64,000 nucleotides of DNA from RBG-16-66-20 sp040752005. GTDB lineage: Bacteria > Pseudomonadota > Gammaproteobacteria > Burkholderiales > SG8-39. The notes beneath the pieces were generated by a model that saw only the letters and a program-made list of their open reading frames with translations, was not told the DNA's origin and made no database searches. Shown in pieces: positions 56,518 to 64,000 of this stretch. Location of the stretch: NCBI GenBank assembly GCA_040752005.1, contig JBFMFX010000008.1:89321-153320 (forward strand), given 5' to 3'. Both the position numbers and the translations under genes were made by a program. Within the stretch, counting starts at the first letter, position 1. Every line of letters starts with the position of its first letter.

Positions 56518-59500
56518 ATGCACCGGGACGCCCTGCCCGCACGCACACGGATCGGCCGCCTCGCAGGGTCGGCGGATTCGCTCGCGCTTGCGCGCCTGGC
56601 GGGTTCGCGCGCGCCGGTCGCGGTGATCGCGGCCTCGGCCGCCGACGCACAGCGCCTTGCCGAGGAGATCGCCTGGTTCGCGCCGCCGCTGCGCGTGCGG
56701 CTGCTGCCGGACTGGGAAACGCTTCCGTACGACAACCTCTCGCCGCACCCGGACCTCGTCTCCGAGCGCCTTGCCACGCTGTACGCGATCCAGCGCGGCG
56801 ACTTTGATGTCGCCCTGGTCGCCGCGCCGACCGCGCTCGTGCGCCTGTGCCCGCCGCAATACCTGGCCGCGTACACGTTTTTTCTCAAGCAGGGCGAGCG
56901 CCTCGATCTCGAAGCGCTGCGGCGCCAGCTTGCGCTCGCCGGCTACAGCCACGTCACGCAGGTCGTCTCGCCCGGCGAATTCTGCGTGCGCGGCGGCATC
57001 GTGGACCTCTTTCCGATGGGAAGCGCGCTGCCCTACCGGCTCGATCTGGACGACGACGTGCTCGATGCGATCCGCACCTTCGACGTGGACTCGCAGCGCA
57101 CGCTCTACGCGGTGAAGGAGGTGCGGCTTCTGCCGGCGCGCGAGTTCCCTTTCGACGAGGCCGCTCGCGCAGGCTTTCGCAGCCGCTTTCGCGAGACCTT
57201 CGAAGGCGATCCCTCGGCGCGCCGTATCTACAAGGACGTCTCCAGCGGCGTGCCCTCCCCGGGCATCGAGTACTACCTGCCGCTTTTCTTCGACCGGGTG
57301 GCGACGCTGTTCGACTACCTGCCCGAAACCGCGCTGCTCGCGCTGCATTGCGATGTCGCCGGCGCGATCGAAGCCTTCTGGCGCGATGTCCAGCAGCGCT
57401 ACCGGCTGCTCGGGGGAGATCCGGACCGGCCGCTCATCGCGCCCGCGCGCGTGTTCGTCCCCGCCGAGGAGTTTTACTTGCGCGCCCGGGCCTGGCCGCG
57501 CGTGGACGTCGCGCCGTTGGCGAGCGGGGAATCCGACGGGGCCGAGGAGCCGGTCGCGGCGCAGTCTCTTCCGGCGCTCGCCGTGGACCGGCGCGCGCGC
57601 GATCCGCTCGCCGGCCTGAAGGACTTTCTCGCTGGCTCGCAGCTTCGCGTGCTCGTCGCCGCCGACTCGCCCGGCCGGCGCGAGACGATGCTCGCCTATT
57701 TCGCCGAGTACGGCCTTCATCCCGAGCCCTGCGAGGGGTTCGCGGCGTTTCTCGCCTCGGCAAGGCCGTTGCAGATCACGGTCGCGCCGCTCGCGAACGG
57801 CTTTCAGGTGCCGCGCGAGGGCTGGGCGATCGTCACCGAAGCCGAGCTCTACGCCGGCACCGCGCGCAGCCGCGCGCGCGGCGCGCGCGAGAAGACCTCT
57901 TCGGTCGAGGGCATGCTGCGCGACCTCTCGGAGCTGCGCCCCGGCGACCCGGTGGTGCACGCGCAGCACGGCATCGGCCGCTACCTGGGGCTCGTGAACC
58001 TCGACCTCGGCGAAGGCGCGACCGAGTTCCTGCACCTGGAGTACGCCGACGGCGACAAGCTCTACGTGCCGGTGACGCAGCTGGCGGTGATCTCGCGCTA
58101 TGCCGGAGCGCAGCCGGAATCGGCGCCGCTTCACAAACTCGGCAGCGGCCAGTGGGACCGCGCGCGCGCGCGCGCCGCGCGCCAGGTGCGCGACACCGCG
58201 GCCGAACTGCTTGCGCTCTACGCGCGCCGCGCGGCACGCAAGGGTTACGCGTTCAACGTCAGCAGCCGCGACCTCGACGCCTTCGCCGAAGGTTTCGGCT
58301 TCGAGGAGACGCCCGATCAGCAGGCGGCGATCGAGGCGGTGATCGCCGACATGAAGGCCGGCCGGCCGATGGACCGGCTCGTGTGCGGCGACGTCGGTTT
58401 CGGCAAGACCGAGGTCGCGCTGCGCGCCGCGTTCGTCGCCGTGGCCGACCGGCGCCAGGTCGCGATCCTCTGCCCCACGACGCTGCTTGCCGAGCAGCAT
58501 TTCCAGACCTTCACCGACCGCTTCGCCGACTGGCCGGTGCGGATCGCCGAGCTGTCGCGCTTCAAGACCGCAAAGCAGTCGGCCGAGGTTCTGGCGAAGC
58601 TCGCCTCGGGCGACATTGACATCGTCATCGGCACCCACAAGCTGCTGGCGCGCGGCGTGAAGTTCGCGCGCCTGGGCTTGGTGATCATTGACGAGGAGCA
58701 CCGCTTCGGGGTGCGGCAAAAAGAGGCGCTCAAGGCCCTGCGCGCCGAGGTGGACGTGCTCACGCTCACCGCGACGCCGATCCCGCGCACGCTCGCGCTC
58801 GCGCTCGAAGGGCTGCGCGACTTCTCGGTGATCGCCACCGCGCCGCAGAAGCGCCTCGCCATCAAGACGTTCGTGGCGCGCGCCAGCGACGGCCTGGTGC
58901 GCGAGGCGGTGCTCCGGGAGCTGCGCCGCGGCGGGCAGGTCTATTACCTGCACAACGACGTGGACACGATCGAGCACGCGCGCGACCGGCTGGAGAAGCT
59001 CGTGCCGGAGGCGCGCATCGCGGTCGCGCACGGGAGAATGCGCGAGCGGGAGCTGGAGCGGGTGATGCGCGAGTTCACCCAGCAGCGGCACAACGTGCTG
59101 GTGTGCTCGACCATCATCGAGACCGGTATTGACATCCCGACCGCCAACACCATCGTCATCCAGCGCGCCGACAAGTTCGGGCTGGCGCAACTGCATCAGT
59201 TGCGCGGCCGCGTCGGCCGCTCGCACCACCAGGCCTACGCCTACCTGCTCACGCCGCCCGAGGAGGCGCTCAGCGCGCAGGCGAAGAAGCGCCTGGAGGC
59301 GATCCGGATGATGGACGAGCTGGGCGCGGGCTTTTACCTGGCGATGCACGACCTGGAGATCCGCGGCGCGGGCGAGATCCTCGGCGAGGCGCAGTCGGGC
59401 GAGATCCAGGAAATCGGCTTCGACCTCTACCACCGCATGCTCGAGCGCGCGGTGCGCTCGCTCAAGGCCGGAAAGGCCATAGACCTCGACCAGCCGCTCG

Positions 59501-59937
59501 ATGCCGGCACCGAGATCAACCTGCACGTGCCGGCACTGCTTCCGGAGTCCTACTGCAACGATGTCCACGCGCGCCTTACCCTCTACAAGCGCCTTGCCCA
59601 CTGCGAGACGCTCGGCGAGCTAGAGGCGCTCGCCGAGGAGCTGGTGGACCGCTTCGGCCCGCTGCCCGAGCCCGCGCAAGCGCTGCTGCGCTGCCACGAG
59701 CTGCGGGTGCTCGCGCGCGGCGTCGGCGTCGTGCGGCTGGATGCCACCCACGAAACGGTGCAGCTCCAGTTCGAAAAAGACCCACCGATCGGCGCCGCAA
59801 AAATCGTGGACTTCGTCCACCGCCGGCGCGAGGCGCGCCTCGCCGGCCCCGAAAAGCTGCGCGTTCCCGCGCGTGCGCCCACCTGGCAGGAGCGCGCCAA
59901 GGCGGCGCGGGCCATCCTCGTCGAACTGGCCGCGTGA
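56518..59937 (+). CDS. mfd: Transcription-repair coupling factor Mfd
   Basis: Mfd removes RNA polymerase stalled at DNA damage and recruits UvrA. The 1139-residue protein has the UvrB-like N-terminal modules. The RNA-polymerase-interacting domain is near 480-545 (GDPVVHAQHGIGRYLGL). The RecG-like translocase has Walker A GDVGFGKTE (K630) and the DEEH box at 725-728, followed by the TATPIPRTLAL motif and the TRG region. The C-terminal D7 domain is present. The length matches E. coli Mfd (1148). Confidence 0.96.
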   Translation: MHRDALPARTRIGRLAGSADSLALARLAGSRAPVAVIAASAADAQRLAEEIAWFAPPLRVRLLPDWETLPYDNLSPHPDLVSERLATLYAIQRGDFDVALVAAPTALVRLCPPQYLAAYTFFLKQGERLDLEALRRQLALAGYSHVTQVVSPGEFCVRGGIVDLFPMGSALPYRLDLDDDVLDAIRTFDVDSQRTLYAVKEVRLLPAREFPFDEAARAGFRSRFRETFEGDPSARRIYKDVSSGVPSPGIEYYLPLFFDRVATLFDYLPETALLALHCDVAGAIEAFWRDVQQRYRLLGGDPDRPLIAPARVFVPAEEFYLRARAWPRVDVAPLASGESDGAEEPVAAQSLPALAVDRRARDPLAGLKDFLAGSQLRVLVAADSPGRRETMLAYFAEYGLHPEPCEGFAAFLASARPLQITVAPLANGFQVPREGWAIVTEAELYAGTARSRARGAREKTSSVEGMLRDLSELRPGDPVVHAQHGIGRYLGLVNLDLGEGATEFLHLEYADGDKLYVPVTQLAVISRYAGAQPESAPLHKLGSGQWDRARARAARQVRDTAAELLALYARRAARKGYAFNVSSRDLDAFAEGFGFEETPDQQAAIEAVIADMKAGRPMDRLVCGDVGFGKTEVALRAAFVAVADRRQVAILCPTTLLAEQHFQTFTDRFADWPVRIAELSRFKTAKQSAEVLAKLASGDIDIVIGTHKLLARGVKFARLGLVIIDEEHRFGVRQKEALKALRAEVDVLTLTATPIPRTLALALEGLRDFSVIATAPQKRLAIKTFVARASDGLVREAVLRELRRGGQVYYLHNDVDTIEHARDRLEKLVPEARIAVAHGRMRERELERVMREFTQQRHNVLVCSTIIETGIDIPTANTIVIQRADKFGLAQLHQLRGRVGRSHHQAYAYLLTPPEEALSAQAKKRLEAIRMMDELGAGFYLAMHDLEIRGAGEILGEAQSGEIQEIGFDLYHRMLERAVRSLKAGKAIDLDQPLDAGTEINLHVPALLPESYCNDVHARLTLYKRLAHCETLGELEALAEELVDRFGPLPEPAQALLRCHELRVLARGVGVVRLDATHETVQLQFEKDPPIGAAKIVDFVHRRREARLAGPEKLRVPARAPTWQERAKAARAILVELAA

Positions 59938-60734
59938 GGCGCGTCGCGATCGTCGCGCTCGCGGCCATGGCAGGCGCGGCCCTCGCGCAAAGCGAGCAGC
60001 TCGTGCCGGCCTTCGGCGCGATCGAGCGCGGCGACTACGCGCAGGCGATTGACGTGCTCAAGCCCCTCGCGCAGGGCGGCGACACCGAGGCGCAGTACCT
60101 GCTCGCCACGGCGCTGGAGCGCGCCGCGCCGCCGCTTGGCGATCCCGCAGCCGCCTACGGCTGGTACCGGCGCGCGGCCGAGGCGGGCCACGCCCCGGCG
60201 CAGGTCAACCTCGGCGCCATGCACTACGACGGCCGCGGCGGTGCCGAGAAGAGCGCGAAGGAAGCCGCGCGCTGGTATCGCGCCGCCGCCGAACAGGGAA
60301 ACGTGATCGCGCAGACCAATCTCGGCCTGATGTACCTCGAAGGCGCGGGCGTGCCGCGCGATCCGGTCGAAGCCGAGCGGCTCATTCGCGCCGCCGCCTC
60401 GCAAGGCTACGCGCGCGCGCAGGCGCAGCTCGGGCGCATGTACCTCGACGGCGACGGCGTGGCGGCGGATGCGACCACCGCGCTCGGCTGGTTCGAGCGC
60501 GCCGCGCAGCAGGACCACGAGGGCGCGCAGTTCTTCCTCGCGCTCCTGTACCAGAAGGGCATCGGCACGGCGCGCGACCTGGAGCGCGCGCTCCGGTGGC
60601 TCGAGCGCGCCGCGGTGCGCGGGCATCGCCTGGCGATGCTCGAGCTGGCGCGCGCCTACGAAAACGGCCTCGGCACCGTGGCCGACCCGGAAAAGGCGCG
60701 CGCCTGGCGCGCCCGCGCGCAGGCCGCCAAGTGA
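59934..60734 (+). CDS. Sel1-repeat periplasmic protein
   Basis: A 266-residue protein with a signal peptide (about 1-18, ending AALAQ). Six or so Sel1 repeats cover about 50-260, each about 36 residues with a GxxYxxGxGV-like turn (LGAMHYDGRGG, LGLMYLEGAGVPRD, LGRMYLDGDGVAAD, LALLYQKGIGTARD). These repeats mediate protein contacts. The GTG start overlaps the mfd stop and the GTG of serB overlaps its own stop, so mfd, sel1 and serB are translationally linked. Confidence 0.88.
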   Translation: MRRVAIVALAAMAGAALAQSEQLVPAFGAIERGDYAQAIDVLKPLAQGGDTEAQYLLATALERAAPPLGDPAAAYGWYRRAAEAGHAPAQVNLGAMHYDGRGGAEKSAKEAARWYRAAAEQGNVIAQTNLGLMYLEGAGVPRDPVEAERLIRAAASQGYARAQAQLGRMYLDGDGVAADATTALGWFERAAQQDHEGAQFFLALLYQKGIGTARDLERALRWLERAAVRGHRLAMLELARAYENGLGTVADPEKARAWRARAQAAK

Positions 60735-61561
60735 ACCTCGTCCTCCAGGGGCGCGCGATCGGCCGCGAGGAGCTGAAACACCTCGTTCAGCTCGTCAACG
60801 GCGCCGGCGTGATCGTGCTCGGTCCCGAGGCGGTGCGCATCACCGCCGCCGAGCAAACGCCGCTCGTCGCGAGCTACTGCGCCGAGAACGCGCTCGACTT
60901 CGCCTGGGTGCCGGACGACCGGCGCCTCTCGGAGGTGCGCCTCATCGCGATGGACATGGACTCGACGCTGGTCACCATCGAGAGCATTGACGAGATGGGC
61001 GATGCGCTCGGCATCAAGGACCGCATCGCCGCCATCACCGCGCAGGCGATGCGCGGCGAGATCGACTATTCCGAGTCGCTGCGCCGGCGTGTGGCGCTCC
61101 TTGCCGGTCTGGAAGAGGAAAAGCTCGAGCACATCTGCGAGCAGCGCATGCATCTTTCGCCCGGCGCCGAGCGGCTGGTGCTGCGCTGTCACGCGCTCGG
61201 CATCCGCACGCTGCTCGTCTCCGGCGGGTTTTCCTTCTTCACCGAGTGGCTCAAGGAACGCCTCGGCCTCGATGCCGTGTACTCCAACCGGCTGGAGATA
61301 GTAAACGGCCGCCTCACCGGCCGCGTGCTCGGCAGTATCGTGGACGGCGAGGCGAAGGCGGCGCGCCTCGTGCAGGAGATCGCCTCGATGGGCATTTCCG
61401 CGCGCCAGGCGGTGGCGGTGGGCGACGGCGCGAACGACATCCCGATGATGGCGATGGCGGGCGTCTCGGTCGCCTACCGCGCCAAGCCCGCAGTGCGCGA
61501 CGCGGCGATGCACGCGCTCGACTACTGCGGCCTGGACGGGGTGCTCAACCTCTTCGTGTAG
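60731..61561 (+). CDS. serB: Phosphoserine phosphatase
   Basis: The last step of L-serine synthesis. The 276-residue HAD phosphatase has motif I AMDMDSTLV (nucleophile D75, acid D77), motif II LLVSGGFSFFTEWL and motif III/IV with VGDGANDIPMMAMAG. The N-terminal 70 residues form the usual regulatory extension. The GTG start at 60731 overlaps the preceding stop. It is the last intact chromosomal-type gene before the integron remnant, eight bases away. Confidence 0.94.
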   Translation: MNLVLQGRAIGREELKHLVQLVNGAGVIVLGPEAVRITAAEQTPLVASYCAENALDFAWVPDDRRLSEVRLIAMDMDSTLVTIESIDEMGDALGIKDRIAAITAQAMRGEIDYSESLRRRVALLAGLEEEKLEHICEQRMHLSPGAERLVLRCHALGIRTLLVSGGFSFFTEWLKERLGLDAVYSNRLEIVNGRLTGRVLGSIVDGEAKAARLVQEIASMGISARQAVAVGDGANDIPMMAMAGVSVAYRAKPAVRDAAMHALDYCGLDGVLNLFV

Positions 61562-61568
61562 CCGGCCG

Positions 61569-62178
61569 CTACAGCCGGTCGAGCGGACTCGCCACGCCGC
61601 GGCCGCCCCGGTCGAGCACATGCGTGGAGATCATCGTCGTCGAGACGTCCGAGTGCCCGAGCGGCTCCTGCACCGTGCGGATGTCGTAGCCGGCCTCCAG
61701 CAAGTGCGTCGTGAATGAGTCCCGGTCCTTCTCGCCCTTGCCGTCGCGCAACGAGAATCTGGCGGTACGACAGATCCACGTCCTTCACCCGCAGCCGCGG
61801 GCATTCCATCGCCCGCAATCCGGAGCCGTAGAGCAGGCTCGCGATCAGCCACTTCGCGCCGGTGAGCAGGGCAAGCAGCCGCTCGACCTCGGCGCGCGTG
61901 AGCACCACGGGCAGCCGCGGCGGGCGCGAAGCGCGCACCAGCCCGTCGAGTCAGCCCAGCTCAAGGCCGAGCACTTCCTTGTACAGGAACGGGACCGCTT
62001 CGCCCATCTCGCGCGGATGCCTTCGATCGTGAAACGGGATGAATCGGCGGATCCAGTGCTCATAGGCCTCGCCGGTACGGCGGCTGTAGTACTTCTCGCG
62101 GATCCGGGCCGCGACCCGATCGAGCAGCCGAGGCGCGCCCCGAGCCGCCGGTTCGCAAGCGGTTGATTTGTCGGTCAT
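61569..62178 (-). pseudogene. intI: Integron integrase intI, inactivated
   Basis: A tyrosine recombinase of the IntI family in ruins. From ATG 62178 (good GGAGGGA upstream) the N-terminus reads LLDRVAARIREKYYSRRTGEAY, then HWIRRFIPFHDRRHPREMG, as in integron integrases. About 25 residues are then missing (REMG runs into VPFLYKEVLGLEL). A TGA at 61953-61951 replaces the tryptophan of ELxWLD. After RLPVVLTRAEVERLL and LLYGSGLRAMECPRLRVKDVDLSYRQILV the frame shifts. RDGKGEKDR is joined directly to the C-terminal HLLEAGYDIRTVQEPLGHSD, so the core with the catalytic His/Arg box is deleted. In STTMISTHVL the catalytic tyrosine is serine. Confidence 0.88.
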
Positions 62179-62350
62179 GTTCCGTCCCTCCGCCGGATAA
62201 CGCCTCATACGCAGGCGCCAGCCGAGCTTCGATCGGCACCTGTATATCCGGCCAGTCCAGCTACACGCTTGATTCGTGGGCAGGGATGACAACCCGGGTC
62301 GATCGGGAGTCTAATAATTGGGCATTTACGCAGGTAACTATCGGTTAGGC
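62179..62350 (+). other. attI-like recombination region, with GTTAGGC core
   Basis: The region between the dead integrase start and the first cassette. It ends in GTTAGGC (62344-62350), the GTTRRRY core at which cassettes are inserted; exchange is expected between G62344 and T62345. The integrase points away and the cassette genes point the other way, the standard integron layout. A cassette promoter probably lies here, but no clear -35/-10 pair could be fixed on the plus strand. Confidence 0.65.
62240..62255 (-). promoter_or_regulatory. LexA-like box and -10 of the integrase promoter
   Basis: CTGTATATCCGGCCAG matches the LexA consensus CTGT-N8-ACAG with one mismatch in the second half. On the minus strand TATACA overlaps it, about 65 bases before the intI start. 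In many integrons intI is under LexA control. Here it would be a relic. Confidence 0.4.
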
Positions 62351-62354
62351 CGCA

Positions 62355-62816
62355 GTGATTGAGGACGCATCGACCATGGTCGCCATCGGCGCAGCATTTG
62401 TAGCGGCGCTATCAGCGCTTTACGCACGATGGCAGGCAATAGCGGCGGGTCGAGCAAACGAGATTGCACTCCACGAAAACCGGCTCACTGTATACAAGGG
62501 CCTTGCGCGTTTCCGGGCGCATATCTCTGCACGGGGCACAAGCATCAAAGAAGAGGAGGTCTGGCGCTTTTCGGAGATCGTCGAGCTGAGCGAGTTCTAT
62601 TTTCCGTCTACCCTCTATCCGCGTCTGAACAAGGTATTTGAAGACGCACTGAAGCTACTATCGCTCAATGATGAATGGGAGGAAGCCCGGCGCCATAATG
62701 AAGAACAGGCCAAAGCTTTTGTAAAGCAGCGGCACGAACTCATGAGAGCAACTCGAGACGAGTGCTACAAGATCACAGAGGAACTTAAGCCGCATCTTCG
62801 AGTCGGTGCAGCCTAA
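62355..62816 (+). CDS. Cassette 1: membrane-anchored unknown protein
   Basis: A 153-residue protein starting at GTG 62355, with an alternative ATG at 62376. It has one N-terminal hydrophobic helix (about 8-26, MVAIGAAFVAALSALYA) followed by a soluble helical part (ANEIALHENRLTVYKGLARFRAHI, EVWRFSEIVELSEFYF). I know no function. A single membrane anchor followed by a helical cytoplasmic domain is common among integron cassette proteins. The stop codon lies inside the attC R'' box. It has clearly lower GC than the chromosome to the left. Confidence 0.8.
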   Translation: MIEDASTMVAIGAAFVAALSALYARWQAIAAGRANEIALHENRLTVYKGLARFRAHISARGTSIKEEEVWRFSEIVELSEFYFPSTLYPRLNKVFEDALKLLSLNDEWEEARRHNEEQAKAFVKQRHELMRATRDECYKITEELKPHLRVGAA

Positions 62817-62900
62817 CCCCTCAATGCAGCGGACGGGCCGTGAGCCGTCGTGCATTGCGAGGACTTTGCAGCGGCCCGCCGGTGATTGAGAACGTTAGCC
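62811..62900 (+). repeat. attC site of cassette 1
   Basis: Ninety bases from the R''-type box GCCTAAC to the R' core GTTAGCC. The outer arms pair: CCTCAATGCAGCGGACGGGCC on the left against GGCCCGCCGGTGATTGAG on the right, with small bulges as required for folded single-strand recombination. The loop between them carries an imperfect central repeat. The motif TGCAGCGGAC is shared with the next attC, which points to one attC family. Confidence 0.85.
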
Positions 62901-62910
62901 CCCAGCAGAT

Positions 62911-63792
62911 ATGGCGACGTCGATCAAGAAGCTACTGTTCATTGACACGAACATCTGGCTGGATTTCTACCGCGCACGAAACGACGCGGGGCTTGCGCTG
63001 CTGAATCACGCTGAGGCTGTCGCCGACCGAATCATTGTCACTTATCAGCTGGAAAGCGAGTTCAAGAAGAACCGCCAAACGGCGATTCTTGAGGGAATGC
63101 AAGAGCTCAAGGCTCCAGCGCAAATCGCAAGACCCGGCATCTTTTCTGATGCCAAGGCGACGAAGGTTCTTAATAAGAGCCTCAAGGAGGCCGATAAACG
63201 CGTCAAGAATCTGAAAGCGCGGCTCACTCGTGCGCTGGATAACCCTGCGGTTCATGACCCAGTATATAAGGCGTGCCAGCGCATCTTTCATAAGAAGGAC
63301 AACCTCGTCCTTACTCGAGACAACAAGATTCGTCATTTGATCCGCCGTAAGGCGCTACGCCGCTTTCTCCACGGCTGCCCGCCGCGGAAGAAGAATGACA
63401 CGTCCATTGGCGATGCGTTGAATTGGGAATGGATGATTCAGTGTGCAACCGAAAACAAAGCCGAGCTTGTCATTGTCAGCCGCGACTCGGACTACGGGGT
63501 TGTGTTCGAGAACAAGGCGTATATCAACGACCACCTGAAACAGGAGTTCAGTGAACGCGTCAGTCACAAGCGGAAACTTCTGCTTTACACACGCCTGTCG
63601 GAGGCGTTGAAGCATTTCGCTCTAGCCATTTCACCGCAGGAGGAAGATGCCGAGAAGGAGCTCGTTGAAAAAGTAGTCGAGGAGAAGCGCGTTGCTACAA
63701 CGCCGAGCGTTGAGTTGCTCGAAATCATCCGATCGCTAGGCAGCGGAGGCGCCGTGCTTCGTTCCGGCGCCCCACCAAATGCTGAGGGCTAA
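62911..63792 (+). CDS. Cassette 2: PIN-like nuclease (DUF4935-like)
   Basis: A 293-residue protein whose N-terminus LLFIDTNIWLDFYR (D12) is a typical PIN-domain first strand with the catalytic aspartate. Later acidic positions are in SIGDALNWEWMI and VIVSRDSDYG, consistent with the metal site of PIN-like ribonucleases. The C-terminal tail (about 235-293) is charged and low in structure. Free-standing large PIN proteins of this kind are found in defence and toxin contexts. No antitoxin gene is adjacent. It starts ten bases after the cassette core and has no strong ribosome binding site. Confidence 0.78.
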   Translation: MATSIKKLLFIDTNIWLDFYRARNDAGLALLNHAEAVADRIIVTYQLESEFKKNRQTAILEGMQELKAPAQIARPGIFSDAKATKVLNKSLKEADKRVKNLKARLTRALDNPAVHDPVYKACQRIFHKKDNLVLTRDNKIRHLIRRKALRRFLHGCPPRKKNDTSIGDALNWEWMIQCATENKAELVIVSRDSDYGVVFENKAYINDHLKQEFSERVSHKRKLLLYTRLSEALKHFALAISPQEEDAEKELVEKVVEEKRVATTPSVELLEIIRSLGSGGAVLRSGAPPNAEG

Positions 63793-63881
63793 CGGCACTT
63801 GCAGCGGACTGCCGCAAGCGTCGTTTGCAGTACCCTTGGCGCATTCTGCGCCTCGGCGGCGGCTGAAGTGCGGCGTTAGTT
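63787..63881 (+). repeat. attC site of cassette 2
   Basis: Ninety-five bases from GGCTAAC to the core GTTAGTT. The left arm GGCACTTGCAGCGGACTGCCGC pairs with the right arm GCGGCGGCTGAAGTGCGGC with bulges. The TGCAGCGGAC motif is the same as in the first attC. The cassette 2 stop codon lies within the R'' box. Confidence 0.8.
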
Positions 63882-63918
63882 TGCGCTAAGGGGAGGCGTC
63901 ACGGCATCCACAGGCCAA

Positions 63919-64000
63919 ATGACAGGAATGCGCGGCGTATACCTCGTCGCGGCGGAACTATCGAAGCAAGGCCTCATCGCCTCACCGACCTCCCGAAGCG
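63919..64000 (+). CDS. Cassette 3: partial unknown protein
   Basis: ATG 63919 opens a frame beginning MTGMRGVYLVAAELSKQG and continues past the window end; 27 codons are visible. The segment up to SPTSRS resembles the start of small PDDEXK-nuclease-like proteins in which VYLVAAEL leads into the fold, but with 27 residues this is only an impression. GGGGAGG lies about 20 bases upstream, rather far for a ribosome binding site. Confidence 0.6.
   Translation, partial: MTGMRGVYLVAAELSKQGLIASPTSRS

Larger units (their letters stand above)
62345..64000 (+). mobile_element. Integron cassette array (at least three cassettes, runs past window end)
   Basis: Three cassettes in a row, all on the plus strand: 62345-62894, 62895-63875, and 63876 onwards, cut by the window end. 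They are bounded by GTTAGGC, GTTAGCC and GTTAGTT cores and by two attC sites with complementary arms. Their base composition and codon choice (many A/T third positions) differ from the high-GC genes to the left. The integrase beside them is dead, so the array is probably frozen unless served in trans. Confidence 0.85.

Noticed and set aside
62911..63792. Type II toxin-antitoxin pair
   Set aside because: The PIN-like protein is much larger than VapC toxins and no small antitoxin ORF precedes it within the cassette.

Overview
This 64 kb window is high-GC chromosomal DNA, densely packed and with very short gaps. The gene content points to a betaproteobacterium (inference). The neighbourhoods behind that are gloB/mltD next to rnhA-dnaQ, the tig-clpP-clpX-lon-hupB-tRNA-Val-tRNA-Asp-ppiD cluster, hpnCDE followed by radA-alr-lplT, tsaB-rimI-udg, ispD-ispF beside mfd, and prkA-yeaH-spoVR. 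No species can be named from the sequence alone.

Layout. 1-4.6 kb: the end of an unknown gene, then dnaQ, rnhA and a YafS-like methyltransferase on the minus strand, divergent from gloB-mltD. 4.7-12.5 kb: a small exported protein, a complete Yej/Dpp-type peptide ABC importer (binding protein, two permeases, fused double ATPase), and fabI. 12.5-20.7 kb: the protein quality-control cluster, with three tRNA genes. 20.8-26.3 kb: squalene synthesis (hpnC, hpnD, hpnE), radA and alr. 26.3-32.8 kb: lplT, tsaB-rimI-udg, and two tartrate/malate-type dehydrogenase paralogues on either side of a membrane-anchored HtrA protease. 32.8-40.2 kb: two overlapping class III nucleotide cyclase genes (one membrane receptor, one fused to an ATPase and helical repeats), a decayed trypsin-like peptidase, and two unknown proteins. 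40.3-48.9 kb: an EamA transporter, a PlsB-like acyltransferase, the prkA-yeaH-spoVR stress operon, and small genes. 49-61.6 kb: an OmpR/EnvZ-type pair, a GcvA-like LysR regulator, acetyltransferase, thpR, dadA, ispF, ispD, mfd, a Sel1-repeat protein and serB.

The last 2.4 kb differ. Beside serB lies a wrecked integron integrase: internal deletions, a nonsense codon, a frameshift, and loss of the catalytic tyrosine. It is followed by an attI-like region with a GTTAGGC junction and then at least three gene cassettes transcribed away from it. The cassettes are visibly lower in GC and are separated by two well-formed attC sites. They carry a membrane-anchored unknown protein, a PIN-like nuclease, and the start of a third protein. 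I read this as a fossil chromosomal integron that kept its cassettes.

Two genome-wide signals recur. One is a REP-like palindrome with the core GGGTCAGACC, once at the 3' end of rnhA and once between hpnC and hpnD. The other is a -10-like hexamer ending six or seven bases before the start codon, with no Shine-Dalgarno sequence; it occurs at three divergent promoters and at two other genes, and suggests leaderless mRNAs.
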